A stretch of 64,000 nt of DNA from Geotalea sp. SG265. Lineage in GTDB: Bacteria; Desulfobacterota; Desulfuromonadia; Geobacterales; Geobacteraceae. A program made the position numbers and the translations under genes. The notes under the pieces are model-generated. The model had not been told where the DNA came from and searched no databases. It saw only the letters and a program-made list of their open reading frames with translations. The stretch lies in contig NZ_JAKZFT010000004.1 of assembly GCF_022808985.1 (NCBI RefSeq), forward strand, positions 124,001 to 188,000, written 5' to 3'. Below, in pieces: positions 17,988 through 26,212 of this stretch (its first letter is position 1; each line of letters begins with the position of its first letter).

Positions 17988-18222
17988 AATCTCTACCCCT
18001 TAGAAAGTAGTAATCCAATTTGCATATATCAAAACACTGACTGATCAAATAAATTCATAAGCTCGGTCATAGAACACCAATCGCGACAGATGCAAAAAGA
18101 ATACCCATATATCACCAGTCAAATACAAATTTAATTTATGAAATTTAAGCAAAGCTAAAAGCAACTGATTTTAGGTAATTATTTGTAATCATTTAAAATT
18201 ATTAACAAAGACATCGATTAGA

Positions 18223-18277
18223 TCTGATATTGAAATCTCAGTAAGTTACAAAACTCAGACATTTAATCAATATCAGA
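18223..18277. repeat. 11-bp inverted repeat, candidate operator
   Basis: Perfect arms (TCTGATATTGA with TCAATATCAGA) are separated by 33 nt that contain CTCAG twice as a direct repeat. It lies about 240 bp before the cytochrome start. It could be a regulator binding site or a structured leader; there is no T-run, so a terminator is less likely. Confidence 0.4.
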
Positions 18278-18420
18278 CCCTTTTACCAGAGCGCACCCTC
18301 TTTTTTACGCTGTTCGACCGTATGTAATGGCCAAATAGCTATACAGAAGTACCGGTTTCTAACACACCTTCCAACGATTCCTCCGAAGTGATGGCGATTT
18401 CCCCATAATCGCCAAAGGTA

Positions 18421-18456
18421 AAAGAAAAGGGCTTACGGAAAAATCCATAAACCCTT
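18421..18456 (-). terminator. Rho-independent terminator after tRNA-Pro
   Basis: Arms of 13 bp (two G-U pairs on the RNA) with a T-rich loop are followed on the minus strand by a T-run. It lies 6 nt past the encoded CCA end of tRNA-Pro and closes the long thrS-to-tRNA transcription unit. Confidence 0.8.
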
Positions 18457-18461
18457 TATAA

Positions 18462-18538
18462 TGGTCGGTGCGACTGGATTCGAACCAGCGACCACTAGAC
18501 CCCCAGTCTAGTGCGCTACCAGGCTGCGCTACGCACCG
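18462..18538 (-). tRNA. tRNA-Pro (GGG)
   Basis: 77 nt including an encoded CCA end. The acceptor stem has 7 perfect pairs (CGGTGCG with CGCACCG). The D arm is GCGC/GCGC, the anticodon stem CTAGA/TCTAG has the 7-nt loop CTGGGGG (anticodon GGG, proline), and the T arm GCTGG/CCAGT closes a TTCGAAT loop with a G-U-type outer pair. It begins only 5 nt after the stop of the merR-like gene, so it is probably cut from the protein-operon transcript. Confidence 0.97.
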
Positions 18539-18543
18539 ATATG

Positions 18544-18894
18544 CTAAATTGTATCTCTTAGATCCTTCAACTGAGCCACCACATACCTCAGGAGTTGCTT
18601 CAACTGCTCAGCTTGTTTGCCGGTGCCGTCAGCCTCCGCCTCCCCTGGATTTCGGCTTCGCCCCACAAGTCTTCTACGGGCGCCGTCGATTGTCAATTTC
18701 TCGTCATAGAGCAGCTGCTTGATTTCTTTCACAACCTCAAGATCTTCACTGCTATAGAGCCTCTGACCGCTCTTGCTTTTCTTCGGGGACAGAGCCGGAA
18801 ACTCCGTTTCCCAGAAACGCAGTACTGACGGCCTCAGGGCGGTCAGTTCCGAAACTTCCCCTATCTTGTAAAATAGCTTGTCCCGAATGGAAAC
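18544..18894 (-). pseudogene. MerR-family regulator with a broken or unusual 5' end
   Basis: The frame encodes a MerR-type DNA-binding protein: KLFYKIGEVSELTALRPSV, LRFWETEFPALSPKKSKSG and QRLYSSEDLEVVKEIKQLLY, about 117 residues, ending near DLRDTI. No ATG, GTG or TTG occurs in this frame before the helix-turn-helix. An ATG at 18896, just after AGGGG, is one base out of frame; one extra G after it would give M-V-S-I-R-D-K, as expected for this family. So either a one-base deletion (mutation or assembly error) has broken the gene or it starts at a rare codon such as ATT (18888). A GTG at 18732 would give only the C-terminal 62 residues. It follows ihfA by under 20 nt, as is usual in Geobacter relatives. 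Confidence 0.75.
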
Positions 18895-18911
18895 ATGGCC
18901 CCTGATGAGGA

Positions 18912-19190
18912 TTATTGATTGTTGATAGCGGCTTTAAGTACCTGACTCGGCTTGAATGTAAGGATCTTCCGTGCGGAGATGGTAATCTCCTCGCCGGTTT
19001 GGGGATTTCGTCCGCGACGGTCCGCCTTCTCCTTGACGACAAAGTTACCGAACCCGGCGATTTTAATTTTATCACCCTCTTCCAGGGTGCTTTTTATGAG
19101 GTCAAAGACAGTCTCAACAAGCTCTGCCGATTCTTTTTTGGAAAACCCTACCTTTTCGTAAATCCTTTCGACTATATCAGCTTTCGTCAT
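18912..19190 (-). CDS. ihfA: Integration host factor subunit alpha
   Basis: 92 residues with the full HU/IHF fold. MTKADIVERIYEKVGF opens helix 1, GFGNFVVKEKADRRGRNP carries the flexible DNA-inserting arm with the conserved RxGRNPQTGEEI turn, and FKPSQVLKAAIN closes the protein. IHF bends DNA and is needed at many sigma-54 promoters, so it is relevant to the PilR-type promoter elsewhere in this window. It follows pheT by 93 nt, as in many bacteria (pheST-ihfA), and has its own sigma-70-like promoter in that gap. HU is a close relative, but position after pheT and the RRGRNP arm favour IHF alpha. Confidence 0.93.
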   Translation of the reverse strand: MTKADIVERIYEKVGFSKKESAELVETVFDLIKSTLEEGDKIKIAGFGNFVVKEKADRRGRNPQTGEEITISARKILTFKPSQVLKAAINNQ

Positions 19191-19247
19191 AAACCCCTCA
19201 ACTTAATCGGTAATTCAGTGGGCAGCCAAGTTCGACAGCGAGGTTGG

Positions 19248-19276
19248 GTTATACCACAGGGGGAACCGAGAATCAA
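19248..19276 (-). promoter_or_regulatory. Sigma-70-like promoter for ihfA
   Basis: On the minus strand TTGATT (-35) is separated by exactly 17 nt from TATAAC (-10), with one mismatch in the -10 and two in the -35. It begins just after the pheT stop and lies about 58 nt before the ihfA start. It would allow ihfA, the merR-like gene and tRNA-Pro to be transcribed separately from pheST. Confidence 0.6.
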
Positions 19277-19283
19277 CCCATTT

Positions 19284-21689
19284 TTAGCGGATCGATGCAT
19301 TTAATTTTTGCTGAAGCATCTGTATAACCTGCTGGTGGATGGGGGTCACTTCCTCATCGGTTAAAGTTTTTTCCTTGGAGCTGTACCGCACCCTGATGGC
19401 GATGCTTTTATATCCTGCAGGGATGTTTCCCCCCTTGTACAGGTCGAAGATTTCAACCCGCGATATTTCCGGTGCTTTTACCTTTCTGGCGCAGCCGACG
19501 ACGGCCTCTGCTGTTACGTCATCTCCCACCAACAGAGCAATATCACGGTACGTGTCCGGAAAACGGGATGGGGCAAACACCGTCATGCCTTCCTTGCGGC
19601 ACCCCACCAACTTCTCGAAATTCAATTCGAAATGATAAAGGGGTTTCTCCAGCCCATATGTTTCCTGGATGGTTGGGTGCAGTTCACCAAGAGAGCCGAC
19701 AACACCACCGTTACAGACAATGAAGGACGATTTGCCCGGATGATAAAATGGCTCCGGCTCCCTTACTTCGAAGGAATAGCCAGATATGCCCAGAGCGGCA
19801 AAAATGTTCTCCAGGATGCCTTTGACATCGTAAAAATCCACTTCATCCTTTGCCTGATTCCACCCCTCACTCCCCCGCAGGCCAGTCAACAAGCCGGCAA
19901 CGAACGGTGGCTCCTCGGGAAGTTCATCGGCGTGCTTTGGCAGATAGATACGGCGCATCTCGAAAATGCGCTGGTTCAGGAGACGGAAGCTGGCATTTCT
20001 GGCTGCAGTTTCGAGAAGACCCGGCAACAGCGTCGTACGCATTATTGACTGTTCGTCGGACAGGGGATTGAGAAGCCGTATGGTGTTGCGGCGATAATCG
20101 TCTGCTGCAAGGAGGATTTTGTCATAGGCATCGGGCGCGAAAAAACTATAGTTGATCACCTCGCTCAATCCCTGACTGACGAGCAGATCTTTTATTTTCT
20201 TCGCCGTGGACAAGTATGACGGGGTGGCTTCTGAAAATATCCTGGCCTGGGGCATGGTGGCGGGGATTTTTTCAAAACCGTGCAACCGCGCGACTTCCTC
20301 GATCAGGTCGATTTCACGCTCCAGATCCACGCGATATGAAGGAACGGCTACCTCCATAACACCCTGACCGGATGTTATAATTTTTAGTTCGAGCCGCTCA
20401 AACAGCCCTTTCACCTCGGCATCGGTAAGTTCAATCCCGAGAACATGGTTTATTCGGTCGACACGGACCGCTATCTGCCTTTCCGGGACAACCTGTGGGT
20501 ATGCATCTATAATCCCCCTGGCGATAGTTCCGCCAGCAAGCTCGGCAATCAGCGAAGCGGCACGATTAAGGGCAATGGGGAGGATATTTATGTCTGTTCC
20601 CCGCTCGAAACGATGGGAGGATTCCGTGTGGAGTCCCAGACGCTTGGAGGTGCGGCGAATGGCTGATGGATTGAAATAGGCGCTTTCGATGAGGATGTCG
20701 GTAGTGTCATCGGCTATCTCCGAATTTTTCCCCCCCATGATTCCGGCCAGGGCAACCGCCCTCTTTCCGTCGCAGATGGTAAGATCGGAGGACAGGAGAA
20801 TTCTTGTCTGTCCATCGAGGGTTTCGAAAGTGTCACCATCCGCTGCCTGCTTGACGACGATCTGTTCTTGCTCCAGGAATTTGAAGTCGAAGGCATGGAG
20901 AGGATGACCGTACTCCATCAGAACATAGTTGGTAACATCCACTACGTTGTTGATGGAGCGCTGCCCCACCGCTTTCAGCCTGTTGACCATCCATTGTGGC
21001 GATGGTCCGATTTTGCATCCTGAGACATAACGAGCCGTGTACCGGGGGCACAACTCCGGCGCCTCAATGGTTACGGAAGCCACATCGGTAATTGCAGCCC
21101 CCCCCTCGGCAATCTCCAGGGCGGGATATTTTACCTTCTTGCCCAACTTGGCGGCGATTTCCCGCGCAATGCCGATGACACTGAGGCAATCGGCCCGATT
21201 GGGGGTCAAACCAATCTCGAAAATGGTATCCTTCAGCCCCAGAGCGGAAAACACGGGCTCGCCCAGTTGCAGGTCCGCCGGCAGGATGATGATTCCTGCC
21301 GACTCATCTGCAAGACCCAGCTCTTTTTCGGAGCAGAGCATGCCGCATGACTCTTCGCCCCTGATCTTGGAACGCTTGATCTTGAAGTCTCCCGGCAGTA
21401 CAGCGCCTATCTGGGCCAGGGCGACCTTGTCTCCTGCCTTGAAATTCTGCGCGCCGCAGACAATGCTCAGGATCTCCGAGCCGTTGTTGACTTTGCAGAG
21501 CGAAAGCTTGTCCGCGTTGGGATGTTGGTTTTTTTCCAGGACCTGGGCGACAACAACATCGTCCATTCCTTCGCCAACCGTCTCCACGCGCTCAACCTCA
21601 AGGCCGAGCATGGTCAGCAGATCGGAAAGTTCTGTCACGGGCAGATCGCAATCGACAAATTCTCTGAGCCAGTTATAGGTAACAATCAT
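19284..21689 (-). CDS. pheT: Phenylalanyl-tRNA synthetase beta subunit
   Basis: 801 residues, the standard length. Residues about 40-150 are the EMAP-type tRNA-binding domain (VAQVLEKNQHPNADKLSLC, AQIGAVLPGDFKIK). B3/B4 and B5 domains follow (YGHPLHAFDF, SHRFERGTD, RVDRINHVLGIEL), then the class II-like core and a C-terminal FDX-ACB anticodon-binding domain (SRFPDTYRDIALLVGDD, FDLYKGGNIPAGYKS). With PheS it charges tRNA-Phe as a heterotetramer. It starts 31 nt after pheS. No defect is seen. Confidence 0.98.
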   Translation of the reverse strand: MIVTYNWLREFVDCDLPVTELSDLLTMLGLEVERVETVGEGMDDVVVAQVLEKNQHPNADKLSLCKVNNGSEILSIVCGAQNFKAGDKVALAQIGAVLPGDFKIKRSKIRGEESCGMLCSEKELGLADESAGIIILPADLQLGEPVFSALGLKDTIFEIGLTPNRADCLSVIGIAREIAAKLGKKVKYPALEIAEGGAAITDVASVTIEAPELCPRYTARYVSGCKIGPSPQWMVNRLKAVGQRSINNVVDVTNYVLMEYGHPLHAFDFKFLEQEQIVVKQAADGDTFETLDGQTRILLSSDLTICDGKRAVALAGIMGGKNSEIADDTTDILIESAYFNPSAIRRTSKRLGLHTESSHRFERGTDINILPIALNRAASLIAELAGGTIARGIIDAYPQVVPERQIAVRVDRINHVLGIELTDAEVKGLFERLELKIITSGQGVMEVAVPSYRVDLEREIDLIEEVARLHGFEKIPATMPQARIFSEATPSYLSTAKKIKDLLVSQGLSEVINYSFFAPDAYDKILLAADDYRRNTIRLLNPLSDEQSIMRTTLLPGLLETAARNASFRLLNQRIFEMRRIYLPKHADELPEEPPFVAGLLTGLRGSEGWNQAKDEVDFYDVKGILENIFAALGISGYSFEVREPEPFYHPGKSSFIVCNGGVVGSLGELHPTIQETYGLEKPLYHFELNFEKLVGCRKEGMTVFAPSRFPDTYRDIALLVGDDVTAEAVVGCARKVKAPEISRVEIFDLYKGGNIPAGYKSIAIRVRYSSKEKTLTDEEVTPIHQQVIQMLQQKLNASIR

Positions 21690-21720
21690 GATTCCACTCT
21701 TTAAAAGATATTGTGAGAAA

Positions 21721-22737
21721 CTAGAATTGCTTGAGGAAACGCAGGTCGTTTTCGAACAACAAACGCATGTCGCTGATGCCGTATTTGAGCATGGCTATGC
21801 GCTCGATGCCCATGCCGAAGGCAAACCCTGTGTAGAGTTCCGCATCGTAGTTGACGTGCCGGTAGACTTCAGGATCGACCATGCCTGCACCGAGAATTTC
21901 CAGCCAGCCGGTGTTCTTACAGACCCGGCACCCCTTCCCTTTGCAGATGACGCATGCAATATCCACCTCGGCGCTTGGCTCCGTAAAGGGAAAGAAACTG
22001 GGACGCAGACGGACACCTGTACCGGAGCCAAAAAGCTGGTTTATGAAGTTGGTGAGGATCCCTTTCAAATCGCCGAAAGTGATACCCTTGTCGACCATCA
22101 ATCCTTCTATCTGGTGGAACATTGGGGAGTGGGTGGCATCGGAATCACAGCGGTAGACGGTTCCCGGGGCAATGATCCGCACGGGGGGCGGCTGCTTGAG
22201 CATAGTACGCACCTGGACGGGAGAAGTATGGGTGCGCAGCAGAAGCGTATCGGAGATAAAAAAGGTGTCCTGCATGTCCCTGGCAGGATGATCCTTGGGG
22301 AAATTGAGGGCTTCGAAGTTGTAGAAATCGTGCTCTATTTCCGGTCCTTCAGCGACCTGAAAACCAAGCCCGGCAAAGATCCCGGAAATCTCCTCAGTAA
22401 TGATGGAAATCGGATGTCGGGTGCCGACTGGTTGCCTTCTGCCGGGAAGGGTAACGTCAAGGCGTTCGGAACGGAGTTTTTCAGCCTTCAATCTCTCCCG
22501 TATCTGCAATGAAGCAGCTTCGATCTTTGATTCCAGCTCTCCCTTGACCTTATTGACAATCTGCCCCACAAGGGGGCGTTCCTCCGGCGTAAGGCTGCCA
22601 AGGCCCTTCATGACCGATGTCAGCTCCCCTTTTTTGCCGAGATATTTGACTCGTAGCTCCTGCAGTGATTCTTCGGAGCCCACCTGGGCCAGCTCTGCCG
22701 CAGCTGCCGTCAGAAGTGCCTCTAGTTTTTCCCTCAT
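21721..22737 (-). CDS. pheS: Phenylalanyl-tRNA synthetase alpha subunit
   Basis: 338 residues. The N-terminal coiled coil (residues 1-90) is followed by the class II catalytic core: HPISIITEEISGIFAGLGF, RTHTSPVQVRTML, motif 2 region (MFHQIEGLMVDKGITFGDLK) and motif 3 (GFAFGMGIERIAMLKYGI). It also has four cysteines in CVICKGKGCRVCKNTGW, a zinc-finger-like insertion common in this branch. It forms the heterotetramer with PheT. A long hairpin with a T-run lies between rplT and its start and could limit read-through from the ribosomal protein genes. Confidence 0.98.
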   Translation of the reverse strand: MREKLEALLTAAAAELAQVGSEESLQELRVKYLGKKGELTSVMKGLGSLTPEERPLVGQIVNKVKGELESKIEAASLQIRERLKAEKLRSERLDVTLPGRRQPVGTRHPISIITEEISGIFAGLGFQVAEGPEIEHDFYNFEALNFPKDHPARDMQDTFFISDTLLLRTHTSPVQVRTMLKQPPPVRIIAPGTVYRCDSDATHSPMFHQIEGLMVDKGITFGDLKGILTNFINQLFGSGTGVRLRPSFFPFTEPSAEVDIACVICKGKGCRVCKNTGWLEILGAGMVDPEVYRHVNYDAELYTGFAFGMGIERIAMLKYGISDMRLLFENDLRFLKQF

Positions 22738-22751
22738 AGCGTGACCTTATA

Positions 22752-22789
22752 AAAAAAGAAATGAGATGACAGCATCTCATTTCTTTTTT
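22752..22789 (-). terminator. Terminator or attenuator hairpin between rplT and pheS
   Basis: A perfect 16-bp inverted repeat (22752-22767 with 22774-22789) and a 6-nt loop have A-runs and T-runs at the stem ends, so it could act in either direction. It lies 18 nt after the rplT stop and 14 nt before pheS. I see no phenylalanine-rich leader peptide, so classic pheST attenuation is not supported by this stretch. Confidence 0.75.
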
Positions 22790-22807
22790 GGACTATTTTA
22801 GATGTTC

Positions 22808-23161
22808 CTAAATATTGGCTTTTGCCACTGTAACGATCTCGGCAAATCCCCGTGGATCGGACACCGCAAGGTCGGCCATCACCTTCCGGTCGACTTCCAC
22901 CTTGGCCTGTTTGAGGCCAAAGATAAGCTTGCTGTATGAAATGCCGTTGGTCCGGGCTGCAGCATTGATCCTGGCAATCCAGAGGGCACGGAAATCTCGT
23001 TTTTTGACGCGCCGGTCACGGAAGGCATAGTTCAGTGCGCGATCCACCGCTTCGGTAGCGCTCCTGAAAAGTTTGCTCCTGGCTCCCCGGTAGCCTTTGG
23101 CCAGCTTCAACACCTTGTTTCTTCGCTGTCTCGCTTTAAAACCTCTTTTTACGCGTGGCAT
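22808..23161 (-). CDS. rplT: 50S ribosomal protein L20
   Basis: 117 residues from the ATG at 23161, where the universal [18 protein letters not shown] begins; a reading from 23218 would add 19 unsupported residues. The basic N-terminal tail and the compact core ([16 protein letters not shown]) are complete. L20 is needed for 50S assembly and, in other bacteria, represses its own operon by binding the mRNA. It follows rpmI, with a hairpin-rich gap of 153 nt. Confidence 0.98.
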   Translation of the reverse strand: MPRVKRGFKARQRRNKVLKLAKGYRGARSKLFRSATEAVDRALNYAFRDRRVKKRDFRALWIARINAAARTNGISYSKLIFGLKQAKVEVDRKVMADLAVSDPRGFAEIVTVAKANI

Positions 23162-23236
23162 ACTTACTACTCCTTTGATGTTTATTTGCCGGATCCGCAA
23201 GGGGAGACGTTTCCTCACGGTTCACGGACTTAAAGG

Positions 23237-23305
23237 CGGTGACGGGTAACGAGTTGCGAGTGACGGTTCGTAAATTCCGTCACTCGTCACCTGTCCCTTG
23301 TCACT
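23237..23305. repeat. Nested inverted repeats between rpmI and rplT
   Basis: A perfect 10-bp stem (23257-23266 with 23277-23286) is flanked by outer GTGAC/GTCAC arms and several copies of GTGAC-like units in both orientations. This resembles small intergenic repeat elements and could fold in RNA between the L35 and L20 coding regions. It has no T-run, so it is not a clear terminator. Confidence 0.6.
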
Positions 23306-23314
23306 GTTTTTTTC

Positions 23315-23512
23315 TTACATGTAAGGGATCAGCTTGGCGATATTCTTGTGATCGACAGCCTCAACGATCGCTCCCTTGCGCAGGTTGCGCTTGTTTTTCC
23401 TAGTCTTGGAAGTAAGAATGTGGCTGGTGAATGCGTGGCTTCTCTTGATTTTTCCGGTTCCTGTCTTGGTGAAACGTTTAGCAGCGCCCCTGTGAGTTTT
23501 GATTTTCGGCAT
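23315..23512 (-). CDS. rpmI: 50S ribosomal protein L35
   Basis: 65 residues, very basic, with the full family pattern: [20 protein letters not shown] at the start, then [13 protein letters not shown] and [10 protein letters not shown]. It lies between infC and rplT, the standard infC-rpmI-rplT order, 20 nt after infC. The small bL35 protein binds the 50S subunit. Confidence 0.98.
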   Translation of the reverse strand: MPKIKTHRGAAKRFTKTGTGKIKRSHAFTSHILTSKTRKNKRNLRKGAIVEAVDHKNIAKLIPYM

Positions 23513-23532
23513 GGTCCTTCTCCTTATTTTTC

Positions 23533-24054
23533 TTATTTCGTTTTCGTTTTAGGGGCGACAATGATGAACATGCTCCGCCCTTCCATTTTCTGTTTTACCT
23601 CGACAATTCCTATATCCTGCAACTCGGAGGCAAAGTTTTCCAGGGCATTCATGCCCAGCTCCTGGTGAGTGATCTCCCTCCCGCGGAATACGACGGTTAT
23701 CTTTGCTTTATTTCCCTCTTCGAGGAATCTCCGAACATGTTTTACTTTGAACGCTAGATCATGTTCATCGGTTTTGGGTCGCAGTTTGACCTCTTTAAGC
23801 TGAACCTGAACCTGTTTTTTCTTGGCTTCCTGCAGCTTCTTGCTCTGCTGATACTTGAATTTGCCGTAATCCATGATCCGGCAAACAGGTGGCACGGCAG
23901 TAGGTGATACTTCAACCAGATCCAGTTGCTGGCTCTCGGCAAGAGCCAATGCTTCGCGGAGCGGCAAAATGCCAAGCTGTTCGCTCTCGGCCCCCACAAC
24001 GCGGACTTCTTTTGCCCTTATTGCCTGATTGATGTTGACTGTCGGCTTAGCTAT
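23533..24054 (-). CDS. infC: Translation initiation factor IF-3 with AUA start
   Basis: 173 residues if it starts at ATA (24054). Sequence in frame upstream of the first ATG/GTG choices is conserved IF-3: [20 protein letters not shown] precedes [17 protein letters not shown] near-perfect GGAGGT lies 6 nt before the ATA and right after the thrS stop. The N-terminal domain, linker ([13 protein letters not shown]) and C-terminal domain ([20 protein letters not shown]) are complete. In E. coli infC starts at AUU and IF-3 represses its own translation by rejecting that rare codon. An AUA start would allow the same control here (known mechanism, inferred for this gene). A GTG at 23997 would remove the first 19 residues. 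Confidence 0.95.
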   Translation of the reverse strand: MAKPTVNINQAIRAKEVRVVGAESEQLGILPLREALALAESQQLDLVEVSPTAVPPVCRIMDYGKFKYQQSKKLQEAKKKQVQVQLKEVKLRPKTDEHDLAFKVKHVRRFLEEGNKAKITVVFRGREITHQELGMNALENFASELQDIGIVEVKQKMEGRSMFIIVAPKTKTK

Positions 24055-24060
24055 GACGCC

Positions 24061-24066
24061 ACCTCC
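24061..24066 (-). promoter_or_regulatory. Strong Shine-Dalgarno deciding the infC start
   Basis: GGAGGT on the minus strand lies 6 nt before the ATA at 24054 and immediately after the thrS stop (24067-24069). No other start in this frame has a comparable ribosome binding site. Confidence 0.85.
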
Positions 24067-25977
24067 TCAATGGAAGCCTTTGACTTCCTTTTGTATGAAC
24101 TCTATAAAATCAACGCATTTCATGCTGTCGAGGTTTTTGCCGTCCCTGTAACGGGGTGTGACCATACCGGCTTCCACTTCCTTGTCACCGATTACCAGCA
24201 TGTATGGAACCTTCTGCAGCTGGGCTTCGCGGATCTTGAAGCCGAGCTTTTCATTGCGGGAATCCAGCTGAACCCTGATCCCCGCAGCACGCAATTCTTC
24301 GTAGACCTGCCGGGCAAACATCAGCTGGTTGTCCGTAACGGTAAGCACAACAGCCTGAACCGGAGAAAGCCAGAGAGGGAAATTGCCGGCAAAATGCTCG
24401 ATCAGAACGCCAATAAAGCGCTCGATGGAACCGAGAATTACCCGGTGGACCATAACAGGGCGCTTTTTTTCACCATCTGCGTCGATATAGGTCAGGTCAA
24501 ACCGCTCTGGCAGGGTAAAATCGCACTGGATTGTAGCACACTGCCACCTTCTGTCAAGACAGTCGCGCAGCTTGATGTCGATTTTAGGCCCATAGAATGC
24601 GCCGTCACCCTCATTGATCTCGTAAGGACGCCCCGAATCCTTCAAGGCACCAAGGAGAGCGTTGGTAGCCCTATCCCAGTCTTCGTCGGAACCGATCGAT
24701 TTTTCCGGACGGGTGGAGAGTTCCATTTCGAATTCGAAACCCAGGATGCCCATCACATCCCGAACAAAGGAAAGCACCCCTTTGATCTCACCATCCAACT
24801 GCTCAGGCGTGCAGAGGATATGGGCATCATCCTGGGTAAAGCAGCGAACCCTCATCAGGCCGTGCAGAACCCCTGCCCGTTCATGGCGATGAACAGTGCC
24901 CAGTTCGAAAAACCTAAGGGGAAGATCACGGTAGCTGCGGAGATGGGACTTGTAGATCATCATGTGGGAGAGACAGTTCATGGGCTTGATGCCGAAGGAC
25001 TGTTCATCCACCTCAGTGAAATACATGTTTTCCCGGTAATTGTCATAATGGCCGGAACGCTGCCAGAGATCAGTCTTTAGAATCTGCGGGCCAACAACGA
25101 TATCGTATCCCCGCTTCAGATGCTCCTTGCGTTCAAAGTCTTCTATGATCGTCCTGAGCATCGCCCCTTTCGGGTGCCAGATGGCAAACCCGGCTCCGAC
25201 CTCATCGGAAAAGGAGAACAGGTCGAGTTCTTTGCCCAGCTTGCGATGATCGCGACGCTTTGCCTCTTCCAGTCGAGTCAGATAAGCGTCGAGATCTTTC
25301 TTATCCGCAAAGGCAGTGCCGTACACCCGCTGCAGCATTTTTCGTTTTTCATCACCGCGCCAGTAGGCGCCGGCAATGGAAGTCAGCTTGAATGCCTTGA
25401 TGTGAGAGGTTGAAGGAAGATGTGGACCACGACACAGATCGACAAAATCACCCTGACGATAAAGGGAGACGGTCTCGGCGCCCAGATCTTCAATAAGCTC
25501 GACCTTGTAGCTTTCTCCCATTTCCTTGAAAAGCTTGACGGCATCGGCAGAAGACAGCACCTGCCGCTCTATCTTCAGGTTGGCTTTGGCCAGCTCCTGC
25601 ATCTTGCTTTCTATCTTCTCCAGATCTTCGGGAGCGAAGGGATGATCCACATCGAAATCGTAGTAAAAGCCGGTCTCTATGGCAGGTCCGATGGCTACCT
25701 TTGCTTCCGGGAACAGCGTTTTCACCGCCTGCGCCATGAGATGCGAAGTGGAATGTCTGATTATTTCCAGAGCCTCAGGACTTTTCTCAGTTATAATTGC
25801 AACGCTGGAGCCGTCGGGCAATGCGGCAGAAAGATCCACCAAGTCGCCGTCTATCTTTCCAGCGATGGCAGCCTTGGCGAGACCGGCACCAATTGAAGCG
25901 GCAAGATCATAAACAGACGCCCCTTGAGAAAGAGCTCGTTCCGAACCATCCGGCAGCTTTACAGTAATCTCGCCCAT
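24067..25977 (-). CDS. thrS: Threonyl-tRNA synthetase
   Basis: 636 residues. An N-terminal TGS domain (1-65, [20 protein letters not shown]), an editing SAD domain with the [12 protein letters not shown] histidine and later [14 protein letters not shown], a class II core ([46 protein letters not shown]) and an anticodon-binding domain ([35 protein letters not shown]). AAGGGG lies 7 nt before the start. It is the first gene of the thrS-infC-rpmI-rplT run, and a hairpin separates it from tRNA-Val. Confidence 0.98.
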   Translation of the reverse strand: MGEITVKLPDGSERALSQGASVYDLAASIGAGLAKAAIAGKIDGDLVDLSAALPDGSSVAIITEKSPEALEIIRHSTSHLMAQAVKTLFPEAKVAIGPAIETGFYYDFDVDHPFAPEDLEKIESKMQELAKANLKIERQVLSSADAVKLFKEMGESYKVELIEDLGAETVSLYRQGDFVDLCRGPHLPSTSHIKAFKLTSIAGAYWRGDEKRKMLQRVYGTAFADKKDLDAYLTRLEEAKRRDHRKLGKELDLFSFSDEVGAGFAIWHPKGAMLRTIIEDFERKEHLKRGYDIVVGPQILKTDLWQRSGHYDNYRENMYFTEVDEQSFGIKPMNCLSHMMIYKSHLRSYRDLPLRFFELGTVHRHERAGVLHGLMRVRCFTQDDAHILCTPEQLDGEIKGVLSFVRDVMGILGFEFEMELSTRPEKSIGSDEDWDRATNALLGALKDSGRPYEINEGDGAFYGPKIDIKLRDCLDRRWQCATIQCDFTLPERFDLTYIDADGEKKRPVMVHRVILGSIERFIGVLIEHFAGNFPLWLSPVQAVVLTVTDNQLMFARQVYEELRAAGIRVQLDSRNEKLGFKIREAQLQKVPYMLVIGDKEVEAGMVTPRYRDGKNLDSMKCVDFIEFIQKEVKGFH

Positions 25978-25998
25978 AAAAAGACCCCTTAACAGAAA

Positions 25999-26021
25999 GA
26001 GGCATCGAATCTCGATGCCTC
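25999..26021 (-). terminator. Hairpin between tRNA-Val and thrS
   Basis: A 10-bp perfect stem with a 3-nt loop is followed on the minus strand by a T-rich stretch (CTTTCTGTT). It lies 30 nt past the tRNA-Val CCA end and 21 nt before thrS. It probably ends most tRNA transcripts, with some read-through into thrS. Confidence 0.65.
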
Positions 26022-26051
26022 CGTAGACCTCAGACCGGCCGATGTTTCTGA

Positions 26052-26126
26052 TGGTAGGCGCGGGCGGTTTCGAACCGCCGACCCCTAGCGTGTCGAGCTA
26101 GTGCTCTACCCCTGAGCTACGCGCCT
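26052..26126 (-). tRNA. tRNA-Val (GAC)
   Basis: 75 nt with an encoded CCA end. The acceptor stem AGGCGCG pairs with CGCGCCT, the D arm is GCTC/GAGC, the anticodon stem CTAGC/GCTAG holds loop TCGACAC (anticodon GAC), and the T arm GGCGG/CCGCC closes the loop TTCGAAA. It has its own promoter 19 nt upstream. Confidence 0.97.
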
Positions 26127-26144
26127 GCTGAAAAACAGACAGTA

Positions 26145-26173
26145 CTTTTAACAGGACTGCATGATAATGTCAA
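26145..26173 (-). promoter_or_regulatory. Sigma-70 promoter for tRNA-Val (and thrS by read-through)
   Basis: A perfect TTGACA -35 is 17 nt from TAAAAG (-10, four of six matches). Expected start sites fall about 10 nt before the tRNA 5' end. Confidence 0.65.
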
Positions 26174-26212
26174 CAATTTTTTAATCCCATATTTTCAATT
26201 CCGGCAATCTCA

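Larger units (their letters stand above)
17988..18461. other. AT-rich intergenic region upstream of the cytochrome gene
   Basis: 474 bp without a credible gene and clearly more AT-rich than its flanks. It holds a perfect 11-bp inverted repeat (18223-18233 with 18267-18277), a 7-bp hairpin (18392-18398 with 18408-18414) and the tRNA terminator at its upper end. It should carry the cytochrome promoter. I found no convincing -35/-10 pair, no sigma-54 GG-N10-GC element and no GEMM riboswitch core. Confidence 0.6.

Noticed and set aside
17988-18461. GEMM (cyclic dinucleotide) riboswitch upstream of the cytochrome
   Set aside because: I looked for the conserved riboswitch core on the minus strand and did not find it. 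A covariance-model search would be decisive.
21688-22512. 274-residue plus-strand frame over pheS
   Set aside because: Antisense to a complete pheS.
23926-25080. 384-residue plus-strand frame over thrS
   Set aside because: It is antisense to a complete thrS and shows no domain.
25978-26051. T-box or peptide-leader attenuator before thrS
   Set aside because: No T-box sequence or Thr-rich leader frame; only a simple hairpin after tRNA-Val.
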